Source: DATAOG01 sp963753685 (GTDB lineage Bacteria > Pseudomonadota > Alphaproteobacteria > Geminicoccales > Geminicoccaceae). From it: a stretch of 64,000 bases of DNA. Where the stretch lies: NCBI GenBank assembly GCA_963753685.1, contig CAVWDE010000030.1, forward strand, positions 3,657-67,656. The letters run 5' to 3'. Shown here in pieces: positions 27,422 to 35,521 of this stretch. Below the pieces are notes generated by a model, which was not told where the DNA came from, did not search any database, and saw only the letters and a list, made by a program, of their open reading frames with translations. Numbering within the stretch: position 1 is the first letter of the stretch; each line of letters opens with the position of its first letter. Both the position numbers and the translations under genes were made by a program.

Positions 27422-28129
27422 TCAGCTGCTCTTGGCGGTGCTGATCGTGACCCGGATCACCTCGGCGACCGGCGGATAGGCGAAGGTGTCGCGCACGGGC
27501 GCGACGGTCGCGTGCTCGAGTTCGCCCTGGCGCCAGGTGTTCGGATCCTGACGCGGGCCCTGATCGGGGCCGATGCCGGGCACCTGATTGACCTCGGTGC
27601 CGGCGTCGAACAGCACGACCTCGACCGCCCGCTCGCCCATCATCGGCTTGCCGCTCTTGTCGAACAGCGCGACGTCGCCGCCCTTGGGCGCGTAGAAGCA
27701 GTCGTTCGACTGACCGAACATGGTCGCGAAGGTGAGCATGTCGCCGGGCTTCGCCTGGATCGTGAAGGTGTCGGTGCGCTGGAACATGACGACCTGGCTG
27801 ACGCCCTTGGCTTTCTTCATCGCGGCGATCGCGTCCTCGGGCTGGCCCGCCTCGGCGATCCGCTGCAGCTCCTCGCGCGCGGGCTTGCCGCTCGTGAACA
27901 GGGGGTTGGCGCCCTGATGAACGAGCGCGATACCAGGCGAGATCGGCGCCTTGGTGGCGCTGCCGTCGGGCAGCTTCAGCGTATGGTCGGTGGTCAGCTG
28001 CTCGACCGTGACCGTGAACGTCATCGCATTGCCGGCCTCGGCCGGCAGTGCGAAGCCGGGACCGGCGACCAGAGCCAGCGCCGAAACGCCGCTCAGGAGC
28101 CGGAGGCCCCGCAGGAATCCACCCATCAT
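27422..28129 (-). CDS. Exported spondin-domain protein
   Basis: A 235-residue secreted protein with signal peptide (LLSGVSALALVAGPGFALPA). The mature part matches the bacterial spondin_N pattern: FTVTVEQLTTDH near the start, then PGIALVHQGANPLFTSGKPA, LQRIAEAGQPE, KPGDMLTFATMFGQSND and a closing EVIRVTIS. Spondin-N folds as a C2-like beta-sandwich. The bacterial role is unclear; adhesion or binding of an exported partner is possible. First gene of a three-gene exported cluster with the GlcG-cupin and SMP-30 proteins. Confidence 0.8.
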   Translation of the reverse strand: MMGGFLRGLRLLSGVSALALVAGPGFALPAEAGNAMTFTVTVEQLTTDHTLKLPDGSATKAPISPGIALVHQGANPLFTSGKPAREELQRIAEAGQPEDAIAAMKKAKGVSQVVMFQRTDTFTIQAKPGDMLTFATMFGQSNDCFYAPKGGDVALFDKSGKPMMGERAVEVVLFDAGTEVNQVPGIGPDQGPRQDPNTWRQGELEHATVAPVRDTFAYPPVAEVIRVTISTAKSS

Positions 28130-28279
28130 TGACTTGCCCTTTCCTTGACCTCGACTGCCGACCCCATGTCGGCTTCAGGCAAGACTAGGCGGGCCGAGCA
28201 ATGACGGCTCATGCCGCTTCTTTATGGTTTTGATGCTCCGGCGCCGGAGGGTGGTTCGGAGCGCGGCCTCGGGTGGACC

Positions 28280-29131
28280 TCAGAGACGGTAGAAGCCGAT
28301 CGCCGTGTCGCGGAACAGGCTGCGCAACTCGCCGGCCGAGCAGCCGGCGGTGACCCAGTCGAGAATCGCGACCCAGTCGGGGTAGCGGTGGGTCTGCTCC
28401 GAGACCGGCCAGTCGGCGCCGTACATCAGGCGCTCGAAGCCGAAGCACGCGATCACGTGGTCGAGATAGGGGCGCAGCTGGTCGCGGGTCCAATGGTCGT
28501 GATCGGCCTCTGTGATCACGCCCGAAAGCTTGCACCAGACATTAGGAAGCGCTGACAACTCTTTGATATGAGTGCGCCATGGTTCCATTCCGCCCTCCCG
28601 GATCGGCGGCTTGCCGATGTGGTCGAGGACGATCCGGACCTCGGGGCACTGGCGGACCAGCGTGATCGCATCCGCGAGCTGCCAGTGCTTGACGCAGAGA
28701 TCGAAGGCGAGATCGAAGCGGGGCAGCAGCTTCACGCCCTCAATGAAGCCCGGGCGCAGGCAGAAGCCCGGCTCGCTCTCGACCTCGATCAGGCGCCGGA
28801 TGCTGCGGGTGATCGCATGCGCTGCGAGCTTCTCGAGATCGGGCGTGACCGCGGCGCCGTGCTCGAGCGGCGCGGCCGCGACCATGCCCTGGAGACGCGG
28901 GTCGCGCTCGGCGAGGCCGGCGACGTAGGAGGCCTCCTGGAGATGCTGGCCAGGGTCCACCCAGACCTCGACGAACACGATCTTCTCGACCTCGACCGGC
29001 CCGCGCGCGCGATCGAACTCGGCCAGCTCATGCGCTCCTTCGAGCACGGGATTGCCCCGCATCCAGGAATAGCGGAACCGGCCCGGGTCGTAGAGGTGGA
29101 CGTGGCTGTCGACGATCGGGAAGTCGGGCAT
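28280..29131 (-). CDS. Amidohydrolase_2 family TIM-barrel hydrolase (L-fuconolactonase-like)
   Basis: A 283-residue metal-dependent hydrolase. The N-terminal metal-binding HxH is in IVDSHVHLYDP. Later ligands and landmarks are VEVWVDPGQ, GVKLLPR, VLDHIGKPP and the catalytic aspartate in MYGADWPVSE. This pattern matches sugar-lactone hydrolases and related 2-pyrone-4,6-dicarboxylate lactonases. A lactone substrate would fit the neighbouring SMP-30 gene. It is divergent, with only 4 bp between, from the frame at 29136. Confidence 0.87.
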   Translation of the reverse strand: MPDFPIVDSHVHLYDPGRFRYSWMRGNPVLEGAHELAEFDRARGPVEVEKIVFVEVWVDPGQHLQEASYVAGLAERDPRLQGMVAAAPLEHGAAVTPDLEKLAAHAITRSIRRLIEVESEPGFCLRPGFIEGVKLLPRFDLAFDLCVKHWQLADAITLVRQCPEVRIVLDHIGKPPIREGGMEPWRTHIKELSALPNVWCKLSGVITEADHDHWTRDQLRPYLDHVIACFGFERLMYGADWPVSEQTHRYPDWVAILDWVTAGCSAGELRSLFRDTAIGFYRL

Positions 29132-29135
29132 CTTT

Positions 29136-29687
29136 TTGACTTTCAGGGCATTGCTTGCGTGGTCCGCGACTGTGGCGCAAGCTTCCCGGAGCCGTCAATG
29201 GGCGGCCCGCAACGGCCAGGAGACGCATCCTCTGCTCGAGATCTACGTCGATGCCGACGGCTGCCCGGTCAAGGACGAGGTCTACCGGGTCGCCGGCCGC
29301 TACGGCCTCCGGGTCCGGGTGGTCGCGAACGACTGGCTGCGGGTGCCGGACGATCCGCTCGTCACTCGAGTGACGGTCAGCGAAGGGCTCGACCGCGCCG
29401 ACGACTGGATCGCCGAGCGGATCGGTCCGGGTGACATCGCGGTCACGGCCGACGTGCCACTCGCCGCTCGGTGCGTCAAGCGGGGCGCGCGCGCGATCGC
29501 GCCCAATGGCCGGGCATTCACGGAGGCGTCGATCGGAAGTGACCTCGCCAGTCGCAACCTGATGACGGCGCTGCGCGAGGCGGGCACGATCCGGGGCGGC
29601 GGCCGGCCGTTCACCAGGCAGGACCGCTCGCGGTTCCTGGGTGCGCTCGATCATGCCATCCAGGCGATCCGGCGTACCGGAAGCTGA
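29136..29687 (+). CDS. YaiI/YqxD family protein (DUF188, UPF0178)
   Basis: The conserved family core is clear: EIYVDADGCPVKDEVYRVA, VVANDWLRVP, ADDWIAERIGPGDIAVTADVPLAA, RGARAIAPNGRAF and the C-terminal RGGGRPFTRQDRSRF. Members have a PIN-like fold with acidic residues at the first strand and are suspected nucleases; the role is unproven. Relatives start about two residues before IYVDADG. No ATG exists there: CTG 29232 has AGGAG nine nt upstream, and GTG 29172 or TTG 29136 are alternatives. The coordinates give the longest frame. Confidence 0.82.
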   Translation: MTFRALLAWSATVAQASRSRQWAARNGQETHPLLEIYVDADGCPVKDEVYRVAGRYGLRVRVVANDWLRVPDDPLVTRVTVSEGLDRADDWIAERIGPGDIAVTADVPLAARCVKRGARAIAPNGRAFTEASIGSDLASRNLMTALREAGTIRGGGRPFTRQDRSRFLGALDHAIQAIRRTGS

Positions 29688-29777
29688 GCTGGCGATACTG
29701 TCGGTCGCGGCCGGTGTTGGCAGTTGGACGGCTTTGGTGCTTAGTGGGGGCGGGCAAGGAGCGGGCGAAGAGAACGT

Positions 29778-30632
29778 ATGGGCGACGAGAGACTGCAGCC
29801 GCGGCGCAACCTCCTGTTCGTGCCCGGGACCCGGCCGGACCGGTTTCCAAAGGCGCTCGCGGCCGGCCCGGACATGGTCACGGTCGACCTCGAGGATGCG
29901 GTCATTCCGCCCCACAAGGACGAGGCGCGGGCGCTGACGATGCCGTTGTTCGACGGCACCGACGACGGCATCGAGCGGGTGGTCCGGATCAATGGCGTGC
30001 GTACGCCGTTCGGGCTCAAGGATTTGCTGGCGATCATCGAGCATCCGACGCCGCCCGAGGGCATCATGCTGCCCAAGGTCGAGTCCGCGGACGAGATCCG
30101 GATCGTCGCCACGCTCCTCGAGCGGGCGGCGCGCCCGGTCAACCTGCACGTGATCATCGAGAGCAATCCCGGGCTCGACCAGGTCCAGGTGATCGCAGGT
30201 GCCTCGCCGTCGATCCGATCGCTGCTGTTCGGTGCGGTCGACATGGCGGCCGAGCTCGGCTCGGCGATGGATTTCACATCCATGCTCTATGCCCGAAGCC
30301 GGGTCGTGCACGCGGCGGCCCGGTACGGTCTGGATGTGATCGACGTGCCCTATCTGGACCTCGCGGACGAGGTGGGCCTGCTCGAAGAGTGTCGGCGGGT
30401 GCAGGCTCTGGGCTTCACCGGCAAGGCCGCGATCCACCCGAAGCAGCTGCCGGTGATCAATGGCGTGTTCACCCCAGATCCTGGGCGCATCGCCTACGCC
30501 AAGAAGGTGATCGCGGCGTTCGAGGCGGCGCCCGATGGCCTGGTCGTGGTCGACGGCAAGCTGATCGAGATCCCGATCGTCCGGATCGCCAAACGGACGC
30601 TCGCGGTCGCCGACGCCATCGGCCGGGCGTGA
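29778..30632 (+). CDS. HpcH/HpaI aldolase family CitE-like lyase (malyl/citramalyl-CoA lyase type)
   Basis: A 284-residue TIM-barrel Mg-dependent acyl-CoA lyase. Family landmarks are RRNLLFVPGTRPDRFPKAL, VTVDLEDAVIPPHKDEAR (metal-contacting acidic pair), RINGVRTPFG, GIMLPKVESADE, LHVIIESNPGL and GFTGKAAIHPKQ. Expected reaction: reversible cleavage of a beta-hydroxyacyl-CoA such as malyl-, methylmalyl- or citramalyl-CoA into glyoxylate or pyruvate plus an acyl-CoA, or a thioesterase variant. First gene of the operon with MaoC, acyl-CoA dehydrogenase, two CoA-transferases and an SDR. Confidence 0.88.
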   Translation: MGDERLQPRRNLLFVPGTRPDRFPKALAAGPDMVTVDLEDAVIPPHKDEARALTMPLFDGTDDGIERVVRINGVRTPFGLKDLLAIIEHPTPPEGIMLPKVESADEIRIVATLLERAARPVNLHVIIESNPGLDQVQVIAGASPSIRSLLFGAVDMAAELGSAMDFTSMLYARSRVVHAAARYGLDVIDVPYLDLADEVGLLEECRRVQALGFTGKAAIHPKQLPVINGVFTPDPGRIAYAKKVIAAFEAAPDGLVVVDGKLIEIPIVRIAKRTLAVADAIGRA

Positions 30633-30644
30633 GGGACAGAGCCC

Positions 30645-31183
30645 ATGGTGGCGGCCGCTGTTCGAGTCGGGGACAAACGCTATCGGGAGTCCTACGGCCG
30701 CTATTTCGAGGACTTCGCGGTCGGCGACATCTACGAGCACCGGCCCGGCCGGACCATCACCGAGGCCGACAACACCTGGTTCACGCTCCTGACCATGAAC
30801 CAGCACCCGCTGCACTTCGATCGCGAGTACGCGCGCCACACCGAGTTCGGCCAGCCGATCGTCAACAGCGCGCTGACGCTCGCCGTGGTCACCGGCATGA
30901 GCGTCTCGGACGTCAGCCAGAAGGCGATCGCGAATCTCGGCTGGACCGACATCGTCATGCCGGCGCCGGTCTTCAACGGCGACACGCTGTACGCGGAATC
31001 CGAGGTCCTGGAGAAGCGCGAATCGCGCTCGCGCCCGACCCAGGGCATCGTCACGATCGCAGACCCGCGCCCACAAGGCCGACGGCACGCCTGGTCATGA
31101 GCTTCAAGCGGACCATGCTGATCCCCAAGCGCGGCCACGCGGTCGAGGACCAGATCCTGGCGATCGACCAGCCCGAGGTCTGA
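30645..31183 (+). CDS. MaoC-like enoyl-CoA hydratase, 3' part interrupted by two one-base insertions
   Basis: Hot-dog-fold R-specific hydratase of about 178 residues. The core YFEDFAVGDIYEHRPGRTIT and the catalytic pair in the region NQHPLHFDREYARHTEFGQP fit the family; later landmarks are IVNSALTLAVVTGMSV and MPAPVFNGDTLYAESEV. The frame breaks near 31058-31062 (reads ADPRPQ instead of ETRAHKADGT) and again near 31086-31093, after which MSFKRTMLIPKRG resumes. Each break is one extra base. The uninterrupted part would end at 31100. It lies between the lyase and dehydrogenase genes. Confidence 0.8.
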
Positions 31184-31189
31184 GCGATC

Positions 31190-32348
31190 ATGTCCGAGGC
31201 CCTCAGCGACGCCGACGAGCGCCAGCTCCTGGACGCGATCGAGCGCTGGCTCGAGCGCGAGGTGCGCCCGCGGGTGATGGAGCTGGAGCGGTCGGATGCC
31301 TGTCCGGCCGAGCTGGTCGCGCAGATGAAGGCGTTCGGCCTGTTCGGCGCGACCATCGCCCCCGACTATGGCGGGCTCGGCCTCCCGGTCCTGACCTATG
31401 CCCGGATCGTGGCCCGGATCGCCGAGGTCTGGATCGCGCTGCCCGGCTATTTCAACACCCACCTGATCATGGCCGAGATCGTGCAACGCTTCGGCACCGA
31501 GGCGCAGCAGGAGCGCTTCCTGCCACGCTTTGCAACCGGCGAGCTCAGGGGCGGCCTCGCGCTCACCGAGGCCGACGGCGGCACCGATCTGCAGGCGATC
31601 CGGACCCGCGCCGTGCGCCGAGGGCGATCGCTATGTCGTCAACGGCGCCAAGACCTGGATCACCAACGGCATCGGCGGCTCGTGCTTTGCGCTCCTGGTC
31701 AAGACCGACCCCGCAGCCGAGCCCCGCCACCGGGGCATGTCGCTCTTCCTGGCCGAGAAGGGCCCGGGCTTCCGGGTCGGGCGCCGGCTGGAAAAACTCG
31801 GCTACCACGGCATCGAGTCCGCCGAGCTGTTTTTCGAGGATTATGCGGTCCCCGCCGACTGCCTGATCGGCGGCATCGAGGGCCAGGGCTTCGCCCAGGT
31901 CATGGCCGGGCTCGAGCTCGGGCGGATCAACGTCGCCGCGCGCGGCGTCGGCCTCGCCAAGGCGGCGCTCGATGATTCGCTCCGCTATGCGCAACTCCGA
32001 AAAACCTTCGGCAAGCCGATCTGCGAGCATCAGGCGATCCAGCTCAAGCTCGCCGAGATGGCGACCCGCACCGAGGCCGCGCGTCTGCTCACGGAGTCGG
32101 CGGCTCAGGCCTACGACCGTGGCGAGCGCGTCGATCTCGCCGCCGGCATGGCCAAGTATTTCGCCTCCGAAGCAGCGCTCGAGAACAGCCTGGAGGCGAT
32201 GCGCATCCACGGCGCCGCCGGCTACTCGAAGGCCTACCCGATCGAGCGCTACTACCGCGACGCGCCCTTGCTCTGCATCGGCGAGGGCACCAACGAGATC
32301 CAGCGGCTCGTCATCGCCAAGCAGCTGCTGGCCCGAAACCCGGTTTAG
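31190..32348 (+). CDS. Acyl-CoA dehydrogenase, interrupted by a one-base insertion
   Basis: About 385 residues in two frames. N-terminal part: FGATIAPDYGGLGLPVLTYA and GGLALTEADGGTDLQAIRTRA. The frame shifts near 31615-31621 by one extra base. C-terminal part: RYVVNGAKTWITNGIGG, KLGYHGIESAELFFEDYAVP, RKTFGKPICEHQAIQLKLAE and GYSKAYPIERYYRDAPLLCI with the catalytic glutamate in the following GEGTNEIQR. FAD-dependent alpha,beta-desaturation of an acyl-CoA, probably a substituted succinyl-CoA given its neighbours. The 3' end has been copied to 19651-19812. Stop TAG lies 17 bp before the next gene. Confidence 0.85.
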
Positions 32349-32364
32349 GAGGGCGGTCCACCCG

Positions 32365-33552
32365 ATGAGCCTACCCCTGGAAGGGTTGCGGATACTCGCG
32401 GTCGAGCAGTATGGCGCCGGGCCGTATGGCACGACCCATCTGGCCGACATGGGCGCCGAGGTGATCAAGCTCGAGCACCGGGCCAGCGGCGGCGACATGG
32501 CGCGCGGCGTCGGGCCTTATTTTTTAGGCGATTACGACAGTCAGTTCTATCAAAGCTTGAACCGGAACAAGAAGTCGCTGACGGTCGATCTCAAGCATCC
32601 CAAGGGACGGGAAATCCTGGAAAAGCTGGTCGCGCGCGCCGATGGCCTGTTCGGCAATCTGCGCGGCGATCAGCCGGAGAAGCTCAGGCTGCGGTATGCC
32701 GACCTCGCGGCCGTGAACCCCCGGATCGTCTGCGCCCATCTCTCCGCCTACGGCAACGACGGCTCGCGCAAGGGCTGGCCGGGCTACGACTATCTGGTCC
32801 AGGCGGAGTGCGGCTTTTTGGAACTGACCGGCGAGCCCGGCGGGCCGCCCGCGCGGTTCGGGCTCTCGATGGTCGACTTCATGACCGGCATGACCGCGGC
32901 GTTTGCCTTGATGTGCGGCCTGCATGCGGCGCGCGCGACCGGGATCGGCCGCGACGTCGAGGTCAGCCTGTTCGACGTTGCGCTGCACCAGCTGAGCTAT
33001 CCGGCCGCCTGGTACCTGAACGAGGGCCTGGTCACGACGCGCCTGCCGCGCTCGGCGCATCCTTACCTGGTGCCTTCGCAGCTCTACCGGACCAAGGACG
33101 GCTGGATCTTCTTCATGTGCCAGACCCAGCGGTTCTGGGAGCTGCTCTGCGAGCGGATCGGCCGGCCCGAGCTGATCCTCGACCCCGATTACCGCGACCA
33201 GGCCGCCCGCCACGCCAACCGCGACCGGTTGACCGAGGTCCTCGACGCGGCGCTCGCCTCCAGAACGACGGCCGCATGGGTCGAGGTCCTGGGAGGTGCG
33301 GTGCCCTGCGCACCTGTCTATGACCTGAAGGCGGCGCTCGACAACCCGTTCGTCGCCGAGCGGGGCGGCGTCCAGACCCTCGATCATCCGGACAAGCCGG
33401 GCTTCAAGCTGGTCGCGAGCCCGATCCGGATGGGGGCGGAGGTGCCGGCCCGCCCGGCGCCGAAGCTCGGTCAGGACACCGACGATTTGCTTCGCGAGCT
33501 CGGCTACGCGGCCGCCGAGATCGAGGCGCTGCGCCGGGCCGGCGTGGTCTGA
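32365..33552 (+). CDS. CaiB/BaiF family class III CoA-transferase (first copy)
   Basis: A 395-residue type III CoA-transferase. Landmarks: LEGLRILAVEQYGAGPYGTTH, DMGAEVIKLEHRASGGD, NRNKKSLTVDLKHPKGREIL and the catalytic aspartate (about D171) in FGLSMVDFMTGMTA. The enzyme forms an aspartyl-CoA thioester intermediate and moves CoA between carboxylates. The reading frame is intact. AGGAGGG precedes ATG 32365. A second family member follows within 10 bp. Paired genes of this kind encode heteromeric transferases such as SmtAB or BbsEF, which act on dicarboxylates. Confidence 0.9.
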   Translation: MSLPLEGLRILAVEQYGAGPYGTTHLADMGAEVIKLEHRASGGDMARGVGPYFLGDYDSQFYQSLNRNKKSLTVDLKHPKGREILEKLVARADGLFGNLRGDQPEKLRLRYADLAAVNPRIVCAHLSAYGNDGSRKGWPGYDYLVQAECGFLELTGEPGGPPARFGLSMVDFMTGMTAAFALMCGLHAARATGIGRDVEVSLFDVALHQLSYPAAWYLNEGLVTTRLPRSAHPYLVPSQLYRTKDGWIFFMCQTQRFWELLCERIGRPELILDPDYRDQAARHANRDRLTEVLDAALASRTTAAWVEVLGGAVPCAPVYDLKAALDNPFVAERGGVQTLDHPDKPGFKLVASPIRMGAEVPARPAPKLGQDTDDLLRELGYAAAEIEALRRAGVV

Positions 33553-33561
33553 GCGCGCGCC

Positions 33562-34720
33562 ATGAAGCTCGAGGGCATCAAGGTCGTCGATCTGTCCCTG
33601 TTTCTGCCCGGGCCGGCGATGACCCAGGTCATGGCCGACCATGGGGCGGAGGTGATCAAGGTCGAGCCGCCCTCCGGCGAGCCCAATCGGGAGATCGGGC
33701 TGAAGCGGGACGGCATCTCGGTGTTCTTCGCCAACACCCATCGCGGCAAGCGCAGCCTGGTCCTGAACCTCAAGGCGGCCGAGGGGGTCGAGGCTTTGCT
33801 CCGGCTCGCCGGGACCGCGGACGTGTTCGTCGAATCCTTCCGGCCGGGCGTGGTCGATCGGCTGGGCGTCGGCTACGCCGCGGTCCGGGCGCGCAATCCG
33901 CGGATCGTCTACGTCTCGATCTCGGCCTACGGCCAGAGCGGCCCCTATCGCGACAGGCCAGCCCACGACCTCGCGGTCGAGGCGATGGCGGGCGTGCTGA
34001 GCGTCAATCTCGGCTGGGACGACCGGCCCGCCATCCCGGCGGTTGCCGCCGCCGACATGCTGGCCGCCAACATTGCCCTCTCGGGCGTGCTGATGGCGCT
34101 CCTGCGGCGCGAGCGCACCGGCCGGGGCGACTACCTCGATGTCGCGATGCTGGACGCGCTGCTCGCAGTCGATGCCCAACAACTATGGCCCGCCGATGGC
34201 CGAGAAGCGGCAGCCGGTCGCCAAGGACGAGCGCTCCTGGGGCGGCAACGCCATGTACCGCCTGTATGAGACCGGCGACGGCAAATTCGTGGCGCTGGGC
34301 GGCGCCGAGCTCAAGTTCGCGACCAACCTTCTGACCGCGCTCGGCCGGCCGGACCTGATCCCGCTCTGCAAGCCGCCGCCCGGCCCGGGCCAGGAGCCGG
34401 TCCGCGAGTTCCTGAGCGCCAAGTTCAAAGAGAAGACCCAGGCGGAGTGGGTCGCCTGGATGGCGGGCAAGGACATCGCGTTCGCTCCGGTCAAGACGTT
34501 GCGCGAAGGGCTGGACGACCCTCAGGTCCGCGCGCGCAAGATGGTGGTCCTGGACGCGCAGGGGCGCGAGCACATCGGCCTGCCGGTCAAGTTCCAGGAC
34601 GAGCCGGGCCGGGTCGACTGCGCGCTGCCGGCGCTGGGGGAGCATTCCGAGGACATTTTGCGCGACCTTGGCTATACCGAGGCCGAGCTCGGGGCGATGA
34701 AGTCCAAAGGCATATTCTGA
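33562..34720 (+). CDS. CaiB/BaiF family class III CoA-transferase (second copy), interrupted by a one-base insertion
   Basis: About 385 residues. The N-terminal part reads MKLEGIKVVDLSLFLPGPAM, DHGAEVIKVEPPSGEPNREI, SIWAYG-like SISAYGQSGPY and the catalytic aspartate (about D165) in VAAADMLAANIALSG. After YLDVAMLDALLAV one extra base near 34171 shifts the frame; MPNNYGPPMAEKRQPVAKDE then continues to LRDLGYTEAELGAMKSKGIF. Sequence differs clearly from the first copy, so this is a distinct subunit or enzyme rather than a recent duplicate. Confidence 0.85.
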
Positions 34721-34732
34721 AGGGGGAGGGAC

Positions 34733-35521
34733 ATGGATCTGGGGCTGAGCGGCAAGGTGGCGCTGGTGACCGGCGGCAGCCGGGGGATCGGTCGGGCGTC
34801 GGCGACCAGGCTGGCCGAGGCGGGCAGCGATCTGATGCTGGTCGCGCGCACCGAGCGCGACCTCGCCGAAGCGCAACAGGCGATCGCCGCTTCGACCGGC
34901 CGCCGCGTCGAGATCTGCGCGACCGATCTGCGCTCGCCCCAGGGCTGCCAGGCCGCGGTCGGCGCGCTCGAGCATGCTTATGGCCGGCTCGACGTGCTGG
35001 TCAACAACGCCGGCGCCACCCAGAGCGGCGATTTTTTCCAGCTCGACGACGCCACCTGGGAAGACGGCTTCGCGCTCAAGTTCTATTCCTACGTCCGCCT
35101 GTCGCGGGCCCTCTGGCCGCTGCTGAAGGACAGCCAGGGGGCGGTCGTCAACATCATCGGCGCCGCCTCCAAGACGCCGACGCCCAACTTCATGATCGGT
35201 GGTGCTGTCAATGCCGCGATCACCAACTTCACCAAGGCGCTGGCGGGCCTCGGCCTGCGCGACGGGGTCCGGGTCAACGCCGTGCATCCGGGCATGACCG
35301 TGACCGGCCGGCTCGACCAGCTGCTCGACCAGCGCGCCAAGGCCGAAGGTATTTCCCGGCCGGAGTACGAGAAAAAAGAGCTGGCGAGCGCCGGTCTGCG
35401 CCGCTACGGCGAGCCCTCGGACGTCGCCAACCTGGTCACGTTCCTCGCCTCGCCGCTCGCCGCCCAGATCCAGGGCGCCGATCTGTTCATCGACGGCGGC
35501 GCAACCAAGACGATCCTTTGA
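34733..35521 (+). CDS. Short-chain dehydrogenase/reductase lacking the canonical YxxxK pair
   Basis: A 262-residue SDR. The cofactor motif TGGSRGIGRA and the NNAG motif in DVLVNNAGATQSG are intact. In place of the catalytic Tyr-x-x-x-Lys helix it reads NFMIGGAVNAAITNFTKALA; aligned on the AAL/AAI helix, Tyr becomes Gly and Lys becomes Asn. The C-terminal NAVHPGMTVTGRLDQ and FIDGGATKTIL are ordinary. It may be a non-classical SDR using other residues, or a binding protein. Last gene of the operon starting at 29778. Confidence 0.85.
   Translation: MDLGLSGKVALVTGGSRGIGRASATRLAEAGSDLMLVARTERDLAEAQQAIAASTGRRVEICATDLRSPQGCQAAVGALEHAYGRLDVLVNNAGATQSGDFFQLDDATWEDGFALKFYSYVRLSRALWPLLKDSQGAVVNIIGAASKTPTPNFMIGGAVNAAITNFTKALAGLGLRDGVRVNAVHPGMTVTGRLDQLLDQRAKAEGISRPEYEKKELASAGLRRYGEPSDVANLVTFLASPLAAQIQGADLFIDGGATKTIL

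Noticed and set aside
28236..28249. CTCCGGCGCCGGAG palindrome as terminator of the amidohydrolase gene
   Set aside because: No loop of useful size and no T-run on the minus-strand side; likely chance in GC-rich DNA.
29028..31088. A 686-codon minus-strand frame
   Set aside because: Spans three well-supported plus-strand genes; His/Asp/Arg-rich antisense.
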